Shown here: positions 24,574 through 32,562 of the stretch, piece after piece
How positions within the stretch are numbered: the first letter of the stretch is position 1
Layout: each line of letters begins with the position of its first letter
Source of the DNA: CAVSNH01 sp963729275
Lineage (GTDB): Bacteria; Actinomycetota; Acidimicrobiia; Acidimicrobiales; RAAP-2
Direction of reading: 5' to 3'
DNA length: 64,000 bases
NCBI GenBank assembly: GCA_963729275.1
Contig: CAVSNH010000013.1
Location: 744,001-808,000 of the forward strand
Translations under genes and position numbers: made by a program
Notes under the pieces: generated by a model
What the model was told of the DNA's origin: nothing
Database searches by the model: none
What the model saw: the letters and a program-made list of their open reading frames with translations, nothing else

Positions 24574-26382
24574 ATGGGGGCACGGACCGTTGCTCGATGG
24601 GCTATTCGAGGTGCCCTCGCAGCCCTAGCTGGCATCCTGCTCCTCCTGCTGTTCCGGGGGGAGGCGTCGGCCAGCACCCTTCCCGTGTCGACGAGTTCGG
24701 TGACGGCGGCGGCGGCGAAGGCGCTCTCCGCGGCAGTACCTAAGGCCCCCAAGGTGACTTCGCCTAAGGCGTCCAAGGTGGCGTCGCCCAAGGCGTCCAA
24801 GGTGACGTCGGCGGCGGCCTCTACGGCCTCTACGGCCTCTACGGCCTCTACGGCCTCTACGGCCTCTACGGCCTCCCAGGTCGCCAAGGCGGAAGCGCCC
24901 ACCGAGCCTGCATCGAGCGTCTCCTCGACCGCAACCAAGATCGTGTCGACGGAAACCTCGCCCGCGACCCCGGCGTCACCGAGTCCGAACACAGGGATCT
25001 TGGCAACGGTCACCTCGACGGAGAACTCCACCGTTTCGACCGTCACGTCGAGTGCCTCAGCGGAGGCCATCGGTTCCGTGGTTTCGCCAACAGCCAAGGC
25101 TGGGGCTCCGGTCGTTTCGACTGCAACGAAGTCGGCCACTTTGGACAGCTTGGGCAATGCCGCCGCAACAGCTCCGGCCGTCTCGACGGTTGCCCCGGCC
25201 GTCTCTGCAGTAGCCCCGGCCGCCTCTGCGGTAGCCCCGGCCGTGTCTGCGGTGGCCACGGCGGTGACTCCCACCGTCTCCGCGGTGGCCACGGCGGTGG
25301 CTCCTGCCGTGTGGGCTGCGGCTCCGGTCGTCTCGGCGGTGGCTCCGGTCGTCTCGGCGGTGGCTCCGGTCGTCTCCACGGTGACCTCGGCGGTGGCTCC
25401 GGTCGTCTCCACGGTGACCTCGGCGGTGGCTCCGGTCGTCTCGGCGGTGACCACGGCGGTGGCTCCGGTCGTCTCGGCGGTGACCTCGGCGGTGGCTCCG
25501 GTCGTCTCCACGGTGACCTCGGCGGTGGCTCCGGTCGTCTCCACGGTGACCTCGGCGGTGGCTCCGGTCGTCTCCACGGTGACCTCGGCGGTGGCTCCGG
25601 TCGTCTCCACGGTGACCTCGGCGGTGGCTCCGGTCGTCTCCACGGTGACCTCGGCGGTGGCTCCGGTCGTCTCGGCGGTGACCACGGCGGTGGCTCCGGT
25701 CGTCTCGGCGGTGACCACGGCGGTGGCTCCGGTCGTGTCCGCGGTGACCACGGCGGTCGCTCCGGTCGTCTCGGCGGTGACCACGGCGGTCGCTCCGGTC
25801 GTGTCTGCGGTGGTGACCACGGTCGTCGCTCCGGTCGTGTCTGCGGTGACCACGGCGGTGGCCCCAGCGGTCTCTGCCGTAACGAACCACTCCGCCGACA
25901 CGCCGGGTGGGTCTCTGGTGGGCGCTTCGCCGCGGTCCTCGAGTGAGCTCTCTTCGCAAGCTGCCGTTGGCGTGCCCACCGGCTCGGAGCGTTCCGCCGC
26001 TCTCCCCAGCCCGGGTGGCCTCGGGGTCGGTCCGACAGGGTTCGCCGCTTCGCCGTCGGCTCGGTACGGGCTCGCCCCCGCCAGTGCTGCTGTATCGGGC
26101 GGCCGCAACCGAAGTGAGGGCACAACATTCGGCTGGAGCGGGGTGGCAAACGGTGTTTTCCCGGGCACCCCAGCAAGTCCGCTCGGTCCCCTTCCGGCGC
26201 CGCCTCCTGGGCCGAGGCTCGCCGGTTGCTCCTCCTCCACCGGATTGACCGGCAGCACGCAACTCTTCAGCGGGGTCGCCGCCGCGTCCACTCTGGACGT
26301 CTTGGGCTGGCGGCGGGCCCCGCACGACCGGGCTGATTACCGGTCGTTCCGATTCCTCCTCACCCTCGACCGCCCCGGGTAG
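24574..26382 (+). CDS. Secreted Ala/Val/Thr-rich protein made of 11-residue repeats
   Basis: I do not recognise a family. The 602-residue product begins with a clear signal peptide (MGARTVARWAIRGALAALAG, then a Leu run, cleavage likely after EASA near residue 33). An AST/TAS 9-base repeat block covers residues about 83-103. About 190 residues of the repeat APVVSTVTSAV and variants follow. The C-terminal 150 residues are Pro/Gly/Ser-rich with no repeat. There are no Cys pairs or catalytic motifs. An opposite-strand frame of similar length exists but lacks a signal peptide. It could be a fibrous surface or wall-associated protein (inference). Its ribosome binding site is weak. Confidence 0.65.
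   Translation: MGARTVARWAIRGALAALAGILLLLLFRGEASASTLPVSTSSVTAAAAKALSAAVPKAPKVTSPKASKVASPKASKVTSAAASTASTASTASTASTASTASQVAKAEAPTEPASSVSSTATKIVSTETSPATPASPSPNTGILATVTSTENSTVSTVTSSASAEAIGSVVSPTAKAGAPVVSTATKSATLDSLGNAAATAPAVSTVAPAVSAVAPAASAVAPAVSAVATAVTPTVSAVATAVAPAVWAAAPVVSAVAPVVSAVAPVVSTVTSAVAPVVSTVTSAVAPVVSAVTTAVAPVVSAVTSAVAPVVSTVTSAVAPVVSTVTSAVAPVVSTVTSAVAPVVSTVTSAVAPVVSTVTSAVAPVVSAVTTAVAPVVSAVTTAVAPVVSAVTTAVAPVVSAVTTAVAPVVSAVVTTVVAPVVSAVTTAVAPAVSAVTNHSADTPGGSLVGASPRSSSELSSQAAVGVPTGSERSAALPSPGGLGVGPTGFAASPSARYGLAPASAAVSGGRNRSEGTTFGWSGVANGVFPGTPASPLGPLPAPPPGPRLAGCSSSTGLTGSTQLFSGVAAASTLDVLGWRRAPHDRADYRSFRFLLTLDRPG
25320..25870. repeat. 33-base tandem repeat array within the secreted protein
   Basis: Units of 33 bases coding for TVTSAVAPVVS run head to tail, nearly identical at the DNA level in the middle (about 25370-25680) and more diverged at both ends. 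The near-identity, including third codon positions, points to recent expansion by recombination or slippage. There are no spacers, so this is not CRISPR. Confidence 0.9.
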
Positions 26383-26548
26383 GACCCCCCCCACAGCGCC
26401 TCTACGAGGTCGCGCAGGGCACACGTGCCGCGGGCCGCTCCTTCGAGCTTCCTTGGCGACGGAGCATCCCCGCCAATCACGCAACCTGCGATCAGTGGTT
26501 CGGCATCGGATTCGCCGACGATCTGTCCTCAAGGTGAAGGTCCAACGG

Positions 26549-26800
26549 GCTAACGGTTCGCCTCGCCCTTCGGCCTCTCCCGAGAGGATCGGGTCAGGTC
26601 ACGGCGCCGGGTTCTGCTTCCGTGTGGACGCCACGGAGGCCTGCACCCAAGGCCGTTGCCAATGATCCGCTCTCTCGGTGGTGAGGGGTCGCAGGACCAA
26701 GGGTTCTCGCCGTCCGTCGCATCTCACACTGGAGAGGATCGGATCTAGGCACAACTCCGGGTCCGCTTCCGTCGTGGACGCAACGGAAGCCACCGGCACA
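26549..26800. repeat. Two diverged copies of a ~100-base element, 150 bases apart
   Basis: GAGAGGATCGG occurs at 26582-26592 and 26732-26742. Matching CCGGGT(T)C(T)GCTTCCGT and TGGACGC[C/A]ACGGA[G/A]GC blocks occur at 26607-26640 and 26757-26790, again offset by 150. In one plus frame both copies read ERIGS...VDATEA, and several of the differences there are synonymous. A stop codon lies between the copies. It may be a decayed duplicated reading frame or a duplicated regulatory or RNA element. Confidence 0.6.
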
Positions 26801-27053
26801 TCCGAGCCCAAACCGCACCGATCGCAATGGTTCCTGTGCGTGCCGTATCGGAAGAGGCGGTGAGAGCCCAAGCGGGTTGGATGCCTCATGCTCCCGGCAT
26901 TTTCCGGGTTGTAAGTGGGCAGCACATCTGACTCTGGATCACCCAATCCATACGCCGGGCTTTCCCATCTCTCTCCGACGTGAACCTGACGGCAAGTCCA
27001 GGTCCTCCCTCGTAGAAGCGCAAATGCGGGGTCGATCCCAACAAATCTCCGCC

Positions 27054-27084
27054 AAATGGCGGCTATATCGCCGCGCCATTTTTT
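27054..27084 (+). terminator. Terminator-like hairpin upstream of the peptide gene
   Basis: AAATGGCGGC and GCCGCGCCATTT pair with a two-base bulge around the loop TATATC and are followed by a run of T. On the plus strand this is a plausible intrinsic terminator for transcription coming from the secreted-protein gene. It lies 150 bases before the peptide start, which would isolate the peptide-protease pair as its own unit. Confidence 0.55.
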
Positions 27085-27234
27085 ATGTAAATGAAATTCT
27101 CGGAATTAATCCAAATAGCTGGTTTAGACCCCCCCTTGGAGGCGGGAAGAGTGACAGCGAGGGCCAGTCGGCTCTCGGGTCCCAAAGGAGCCCCCTCCCG
27201 CGGGATCCCCGTAGCAACAGAAAGGGAAAAACAT

Positions 27235-27477
27235 ATGAGCAAGGGACTTTCGGTCTCCGAGCTGGACATGGAGCAGGCGACCCACCTGCCTCCGCGTGAG
27301 GTCATGTGGGGATGCCGCGCCAACGCCGGTGGCTCGCATGTCAACGTGAACTACACCACCGGCAGCTACGACGGAAACGGTGATGGCAACACATCGCAGT
27401 ACGGGCTCATCAACGTTTCCGCGCTCAATGGCAACTTCGACGGTGACGGCAACGGCAGCTCCTTCCTGAATCTCTAG
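27235..27477 (+). CDS. Small peptide, candidate precursor with leader-like N-terminus
   Basis: The 80-residue product has no signal peptide. Residues 1-27 are a charged helical leader-like part containing ELDMEQATHLPPREVMW. The rest has one Cys (residue 29) and is very rich in Gly, Asn, Asp and Ser, with two related segments, GSYDGNGDGNTS and GNFDGDGNGSS. The latter recall calcium-binding loops (D-x-D/N-x-D/N-G). AAAGGGAAAAAC precedes the ATG at 27235. The next gene, two bases after the stop, is a PqqD-M50-LysM protease. A leader plus a PqqD-like domain is the arrangement of ribosomally made, protease-processed peptides. That role is inference. I do not recognise a described family. Confidence 0.75.
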   Translation: MSKGLSVSELDMEQATHLPPREVMWGCRANAGGSHVNVNYTTGSYDGNGDGNTSQYGLINVSALNGNFDGDGNGSSFLNL

Positions 27478-27479
27478 GA

Positions 27480-29921
27480 ATGAGCTGCACTTCACCTCGA
27501 AGTGATCGTGCTGGGGGGGCGGCCTTGGGGCCGCCCCCCCAGTCACACCCCTCGGAGCCGGCGTCGGACGCCGGCCCTTCGGTCGCGTCCAACGATCCCT
27601 CCACCGCCTGCCCTTCGGGCCCCACCCATGAGCCCTTCCGGCTCCGGGCCGGGACTCACCTGCTCGGCCGCTACGAAGGCTCGGCCTACGAGCAGCCCAC
27701 CTACCTGGTCCGTCGGGACGACGGCCAGGTCATCCACCTCTCCCACCTGCTCTACCTGGTCGCCGAGCTGCTCGACGGCGAGCGGGACCTCCCCGACATC
27801 GCCGAGGAGCTGAGCCTCGAGCTCGGTCGACCGGTCGTGGCCGACAACGTCGAGTACCTGGTCGAGAAAAAGCTGCGCCCATCCGGCCTCATCGCTGCCG
27901 AGTCCGACGTGGAGGAGGCCCTGCCCAGGTCCCTCCCCCTCCTTGCCCTGCGCTACCGAAGGCGGGTCATCCCGGCCCGGTTGCACCGGGGGGTCACGAC
28001 GGCCCTGCAACCGCTCTTCTGGCCGCCCCTCGTCCTCCTCGTTCTCGCCGGCCTCGTGACCGTCAACGTCTGTCTCTTCGGCACCGACCACGCGTCCCTC
28101 CTGCGGGCTGCCCGCCAGCTGCCGTTCCACCCCAACCTGTTCCTACTCGTGACTGTCCTCGTGATCTTTTCGGGGTTCTTCCACGAGCTCGGCCACGCCA
28201 CGGCCACGAGGTACGGCGGGGGCTCCCCGGGCGTCATGGGAGTGGGCATCTACATTGCCTGGCCCGCCTTCTACACCGACCTCACCGACTCCTACCGCCT
28301 CAACCGGACCGGCCGGCTGCGGGCGGACCTGGGCGGCGTCTACTTCAACGCCGTCCTCATCGTGGCCGCGGGCGTCGCATACCTCATGACCGGCTTCGGG
28401 CCCCTCGCCGTCGCCATCGTGGTTTCACAGGCCATGGCCATGTACCAGTTCCTGCCCTTCATCCGGTTGGACGGCTACTACATCATGAGCGACCTGGTCG
28501 GCGTGCCCAACCTCTTCGATTACCTCGGTCCCGTGCTGGCCAGCATGTTCCGGCGGCCCGACCCGGTGATGAGCGCCCGGCTGCACCTGCTGAAGCCCCG
28601 AGCCCGGCTCGCCATCAAGGTGTGGTCGGTCGTGACCGTCGCCTTCCTGGCCTTCAACTTCGGATTCATCGCCATCCTCGCCCCGATCATGATCCCGGCC
28701 GAGTGGACCTCTATCCGCCTGCAGGCCCAGGCCATGGCCATGGCCTTCGCCCGGGGGAACGTGGCCGTGGGGATCAACGACTTCGTCGACCTGCTGCTCA
28801 TCGCTATCGCCCCGGTGGGCCTGGTGCTCATCGCCGGCCTCTTGTCCCGTCGTGCCGTTCAGGCCATCAAGAAGTGGTGGCCGACCCGTCCCAAGGTGGC
28901 CGCAGCCCTGGCCGTCTTGCTGGTTGGCGTGATCTTGTTCCAGGGCCAGGGCTTGGTCTCCCGGCTGGCGGCATCCCCCGGCCCTTCCAAAGCGCCGGCC
29001 GTGGCCAAAGGAGCCCGTCCCACCTCGCCGGTGGCTCACGCCCCTGGCTCGGACGACGTGATCCCGGCCCTAGCGTCCTCGGCCGCCCCACTCGTCGCCT
29101 ACTCGGTGGCGAACCAGGTCTACGTGGTCCAACCCGGTGACACCCTGTGGGGCATCGCCGACCAACACCTGGGCGACCCCGAGCGGTGGACGGCCATCTT
29201 CGACCTCAACGCCGGGGTTCCCCAACCGGACGGGCGCACCCTGGTCGACCCCGACCTCATCTACCCGGGGTGGAAGCTCGAGCTCCCTGGCTCCCAACCG
29301 ACCGCCGCCATTGTTCCCACCCCGAGCCCGCCGGTGGGCCAGACCACGACCGACCTCATTCCTGCGTCCCTATCCCCAACGGAGCGAACCGCGGCCAGCA
29401 CGAGCCCTGCCGGCAGCCCTCCTCCGCCACCCTTACCCGCTCCCACCGCGGTGAGTCCGGTCGTGGCGGGCGGCCAACCTGCGACGACCGCGGCGGCCGG
29501 CCCAAGCTCGGCGGGCGCGGCCCCGGCGGCCACGGCGGCCACGCCGGCCACGACGGGGGGAGCGACGACGGGGGGCGCCACGCTGGGTAGGACAACGACG
29601 GCCGGGGCCGGCGGCGGGGGGAGGGTGAGTGCCGTCAAGGGGCAGTCCCCCACCACGACCGAGCCGTCGACGGCAACGAAGGGGTGTGCCCCGAGCCCAG
29701 GGGCGTGTCCTTCTGACCCTGAGGTCTCGGCGCCGAGGCCGACGTGGCCACCGGCGACCACCCCGCGGTGGGTGCCACCCTTGGCCCCCTCGGCGTCCTC
29801 TCCCCAGGGCAGCCCCGGGCGGCAATGGCAGCCCGGGGACGACGGTGGGGACCCGGACGCGGGGAGCGGGCACGTACCGATCGGTGTGCCCGACGAAAGG
29901 AGCCCGCCTGGCCTTCATTGA
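27480..29921 (+). CDS. PqqD-like/M50 metalloprotease with C-terminal LysM domain
   Basis: The 813-residue protein has, in order, a low-complexity N-terminus and a PqqD-like winged helix (about residues 58-140, GTHLLGRYEGSAYEQP to VEYLVEKKLRPSGLI). A multi-span membrane region follows, with zinc motif HELGH (235-239) and the second M50 motif RLDGYY (Asp331). Then come a LysM domain (about 547-598, YVVQPGDTLWGIADQHLGD) and a Pro/Ala/Thr tail. PqqD-like domains bind leader peptides, M50 proteases cut in or near the membrane, and LysM binds peptidoglycan. It follows the 80-residue peptide by two bases, so that peptide is the natural substrate candidate (inference). The only good start is the ATG at 27480; its ribosome binding site is weak, which fits coupling. 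Confidence 0.88.
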   Translation: MSCTSPRSDRAGGAALGPPPQSHPSEPASDAGPSVASNDPSTACPSGPTHEPFRLRAGTHLLGRYEGSAYEQPTYLVRRDDGQVIHLSHLLYLVAELLDGERDLPDIAEELSLELGRPVVADNVEYLVEKKLRPSGLIAAESDVEEALPRSLPLLALRYRRRVIPARLHRGVTTALQPLFWPPLVLLVLAGLVTVNVCLFGTDHASLLRAARQLPFHPNLFLLVTVLVIFSGFFHELGHATATRYGGGSPGVMGVGIYIAWPAFYTDLTDSYRLNRTGRLRADLGGVYFNAVLIVAAGVAYLMTGFGPLAVAIVVSQAMAMYQFLPFIRLDGYYIMSDLVGVPNLFDYLGPVLASMFRRPDPVMSARLHLLKPRARLAIKVWSVVTVAFLAFNFGFIAILAPIMIPAEWTSIRLQAQAMAMAFARGNVAVGINDFVDLLLIAIAPVGLVLIAGLLSRRAVQAIKKWWPTRPKVAAALAVLLVGVILFQGQGLVSRLAASPGPSKAPAVAKGARPTSPVAHAPGSDDVIPALASSAAPLVAYSVANQVYVVQPGDTLWGIADQHLGDPERWTAIFDLNAGVPQPDGRTLVDPDLIYPGWKLELPGSQPTAAIVPTPSPPVGQTTTDLIPASLSPTERTAASTSPAGSPPPPPLPAPTAVSPVVAGGQPATTAAAGPSSAGAAPAATAATPATTGGATTGGATLGRTTTAGAGGGGRVSAVKGQSPTTTEPSTATKGCAPSPGACPSDPEVSAPRPTWPPATTPRWVPPLAPSASSPQGSPGRQWQPGDDGGDPDAGSGHVPIGVPDERSPPGLH
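27511..27542 (+). other. Perfect 14-base-pair hairpin at the start of the protease gene
   Basis: CTGGGGGGGCGGCC and GGCCGCCCCCCCAG pair without mismatch around a TTGG loop. It begins 34 bases after the peptide stop and lies within codons 11-21 of the protease frame. There is no T tract, so it is not a standard terminator. A very stable stem between a peptide and its processing gene can protect the upstream mRNA and lower downstream translation. Confidence 0.85.
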
Positions 29922-30117
29922 GAGGTGACCCACGAGGACTTCAGCACGAACGGCAGCCCAATCTGCCCGCGGCTGAATGGGATCAACCCAAGCGATCTCC
30001 CGCCTGCGTCCCCGGGAGCCAGCGATTGGAACGACCCCATCCACCTAGCGGTTCTGAGACGTCGAGCCTCAGGGCTGGAACCCCGCTCGAGGGGTGCGGT
30101 CCTTGACGAGCAGTCGG

Positions 30118-32562
30118 TCAGGCCCGCTCGAGTGGAGCCATACGCAGCAGCAGGCGTTTGGTGCCGACCGAGGGGAACTGGACGACCGCCTCGGCGTCAT
30201 CACCGTCGCCGGCCGTCTCGACCACGGCTCCAGCGCCCCACGTGCGGTGAACGACCTGGTCGCCCGCGACCAGGCTCAAGAGTTGCGCGCCCGTGGACGC
30301 CGGCCGCCGGTTGACCCGATGGGGCAGGTCCTCGTCGGACTCGGACGACGGGCTGCCACGACCGAATACCGTCAGACCAGGCGTGCCGCCAGCATCCTCG
30401 TCGCTGTCACCCCGGCGTCCCGGACCGCGACGGGGGAGATAGGCAGCGCCCACGTCTCGGACCAGGGCGTCGGGGATCTCGTTCAGGAACCGGCTCGGGA
30501 TATTGCTGGTCGACGAGCCGAACAGGAACCGGCTCCAAGCATGCGAGAGGTACAGCCGGTGCTCCGCTCGGGTGATGCCCACGTAACAGAGCCGTCGCTC
30601 TTCCTCGAGCTCCACCGGATCCCCGAGTGACCGGAGGTGGGGGAAGATCCCGTCCTCCATGCCGACGAGAAAGACGGCCGGGAATTCCAGCCCCTTGGCG
30701 ATGTGCATGGTCATGAGCGAGACGGTCGTGCCATCGGCGTCGAGTTGGTCAGCGTCGGTGATGAGGGAGGCGGCCTCGAGGAAGGCGGCCACTGTGGCGT
30801 GCTCCCCGGCCACCCCGGCCAGCTCGTCGACGTTCTCCACCCGGCCCAGGGCCTCGATCGTCCCGCCGGCCAACAGTTCGTTGCGGTAACCGGTGCGCTC
30901 GACCACGGCCACGACCACGTCGCCCGGGCCCAGCTGCCCCGCCGGCACGCCGTCCCCGTCCGCAGCCGGCGCCACCAGTGGCCCGAACGCGTCGTCCTCG
31001 GCTTCTTCGGGAGTGGGTCGGGCCATCTCGGCCCGGAGCTCGTCGAGCAGGGCCACGAGGTCGGCGAGACCTCGGGCGGCTTTGGCCCCCACCCCCGCCT
31101 CCTCGGCCCGGGCCACCGCCTCACCGAAGGAGATCCCGTTCGTCCCGGCCCACCCGGCCAACCGGGCCACCGAGGTCTCGCCCACGCCCCGCTTGGGGAC
31201 GTTCACGATGCGCCGCCAGCTCACCTCGTCGTCCGGGTTCACCAGCACCCGCAGGTAGGCCATGACGTCGCGGACCTCGCGCCGATCGTAGAAGCGGGTG
31301 CCGCCCACCACCCGGTAGGGCACCCCCGCCCGCACCAGCGACTCCTCGAGGGCCCGGCTCTGGGCGTTGGTCCGGTAGAAGACGGCGACGTCGCCCCACC
31401 GAAGGCCGTCCTCTCGGTGGAGGCGAGAGACCTCGTGGGCCACCCACTCGGCCTCGTCCGTCTCGTCGTCGGCCCGGTAGCGAACGATCTCCTCGCCGGC
31501 ACCACCGTCGGTCCACAGCGTCTTCGGCTTGCGGCCCACGTTGTTGGCGATGACGGCATTGGCCGCGTCGAGGATGGTCTGGGTGGAACGGAAGTTCTGG
31601 TCGAGGGTGACCACGGTGGCGTCGGGGAAGGCCTCCTCGAATTCCAAGATGTTGGTGATGTCCGCGCCCCGGAACCGATAGACGGACTGGTCGCTGTCCC
31701 CCACAACGCAGATGTTGCGGTGCCCACTGGCGAGCAGCATGGCTAGCTCGTTCTGGACGGCGTTCGTGTCCTGAAACTCGTCGATGAGGACATGGGCGAA
31801 CCGGGCCCGGTAGTGCTCGAGCACATCGGGGTGGGCCTTGAACAGGATCACGGCATTGAGCAGCAAGTCGTCGAAGTCCATGGCGTTGGCCTCGACCATT
31901 CGCTGCTGGTAGAGGTCGAACACGTCGGCCGCCCGCCGGTCGAAGATCGAGGAGGCGGCCTGGCGGAACTCGGCCGGTCCCTGTTGGGACGACTTGGCCT
32001 GACTGATCAAACCGAGGATCTGCCGCGGCGGGAGTCGTTTCGTGTCGATGTCGAGCTCGCGGCAGATGATCTCCACCAGCCGGCGGGCATCGAGATCGTC
32101 GTAGATGGTGAACGAGCCGCGGTAGCCGAGCCGGTCGGCGTTGGCCCGAAGGATGCGCACGCAGGCCGAGTGGAAGGTGGAGACCCACATACGAGCCGCC
32201 CGTGGGCCGACGAGCTCGGCCACCCGGCTGCGCATCTCGTCGGCCGCCTTGTTGGTGAAGGTGATGGCCAGGATCTGCCAGGGGGCGGCGTCCCCGGTGG
32301 CGATGAGGTGGGCGATCCTCCGGGTGAGGACCCGGGTCTTGCCCGAGCCGGCGCCGGCCACCACCAGCAACGGGCCCCCGCGGTGGACGACGGCCTGGCG
32401 TTGGGGCGGGGTCAGGCCCTCGAGGAGCTTCTCGGCCAGGGCAGAGCGGTCCGGTCGCTCCCTCGGAGCGCCGCCCCACGGTCCGTCCATCCGCTCCGCT
32501 CCGACCGGCGCGTCTTCTCCGGTGGGCGCGGCCTCGCCCGGGCGGCCCTGCGGCTCGCTCAC
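30118..32562 (-). CDS. pcrA: ATP-dependent DNA helicase PcrA/UvrD type
   Basis: The 814-residue superfamily 1A helicase shows motif I GAGSGKT, Ia ITFTNKAADEM, II LIDEFQDTN, III GDSDQSVYRFRGAD, IV QNFRSTQ, V TMHIAKGLEFPAVFLVGMED and VI YVGITRAEHRLYL. The C-terminal ~45 residues (HRTWGAGAVVET...) are the PcrA-type Tudor-like domain that contacts RNA polymerase. It unwinds DNA in repair and clears stalled complexes. The GTG at 32562 overlaps the guaA stop (GTGA). An ATG at 32490 is an alternative. The region from 29922 to its stop carries only a weak ACCCC/GGGGT hairpin. Confidence 0.95.
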   Translation of the reverse strand: MSEPQGRPGEAAPTGEDAPVGAERMDGPWGGAPRERPDRSALAEKLLEGLTPPQRQAVVHRGGPLLVVAGAGSGKTRVLTRRIAHLIATGDAAPWQILAITFTNKAADEMRSRVAELVGPRAARMWVSTFHSACVRILRANADRLGYRGSFTIYDDLDARRLVEIICRELDIDTKRLPPRQILGLISQAKSSQQGPAEFRQAASSIFDRRAADVFDLYQQRMVEANAMDFDDLLLNAVILFKAHPDVLEHYRARFAHVLIDEFQDTNAVQNELAMLLASGHRNICVVGDSDQSVYRFRGADITNILEFEEAFPDATVVTLDQNFRSTQTILDAANAVIANNVGRKPKTLWTDGGAGEEIVRYRADDETDEAEWVAHEVSRLHREDGLRWGDVAVFYRTNAQSRALEESLVRAGVPYRVVGGTRFYDRREVRDVMAYLRVLVNPDDEVSWRRIVNVPKRGVGETSVARLAGWAGTNGISFGEAVARAEEAGVGAKAARGLADLVALLDELRAEMARPTPEEAEDDAFGPLVAPAADGDGVPAGQLGPGDVVVAVVERTGYRNELLAGGTIEALGRVENVDELAGVAGEHATVAAFLEAASLITDADQLDADGTTVSLMTMHIAKGLEFPAVFLVGMEDGIFPHLRSLGDPVELEEERRLCYVGITRAEHRLYLSHAWSRFLFGSSTSNIPSRFLNEIPDALVRDVGAAYLPRRGPGRRGDSDEDAGGTPGLTVFGRGSPSSESDEDLPHRVNRRPASTGAQLLSLVAGDQVVHRTWGAGAVVETAGDGDDAEAVVQFPSVGTKRLLLRMAPLERA

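Larger units (their letters stand above)
26383..27234. other. 852-base region without a convincing gene
   Basis: Between the secreted repeat protein and the small peptide gene I find no frame with a good start and a recognisable product. The region has a duplicated element (listed separately), an A/T-rich stretch at about 27054-27115 that includes a terminator-like hairpin, and lower GC than its neighbours. It probably holds the promoter of the peptide-protease pair, and possibly the remains of an older gene. Confidence 0.5.

Noticed and set aside
25320..25870. Repeat array as CRISPR
   Set aside because: Units are contiguous with no unique spacers, they code in frame, and no cas genes are present.
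24567..26291. Long minus-strand frame (574 codons, VETTGATAEVT repeats) opposite the secreted protein
   Set aside because: It is a by-product of the 33-base repeat in GC-rich DNA. It has no signal peptide or known domain, while the plus frame has a clear signal peptide.
26700..26840. Cyclic-di-GMP (GEMM) riboswitch in the second duplicated copy
   Set aside because: GGACGCAA and CACCGGC recall GEMM, but an insertion breaks the core, and the CACAGGGCAAACC-type part is absent. A covariance search would decide.
27511..27542. Intrinsic terminator between peptide and protease
   Set aside because: The stem is perfect but is followed by AGTCACACC, not by a T run, and it lies inside the protease frame.
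29925..30314. Plus-strand frame starting just after the protease (MTHEDFSTNGSPICPRLNG)
   Set aside because: It runs 197 bases into pcrA on the opposite strand, has no known domain and only a poor ribosome binding site.
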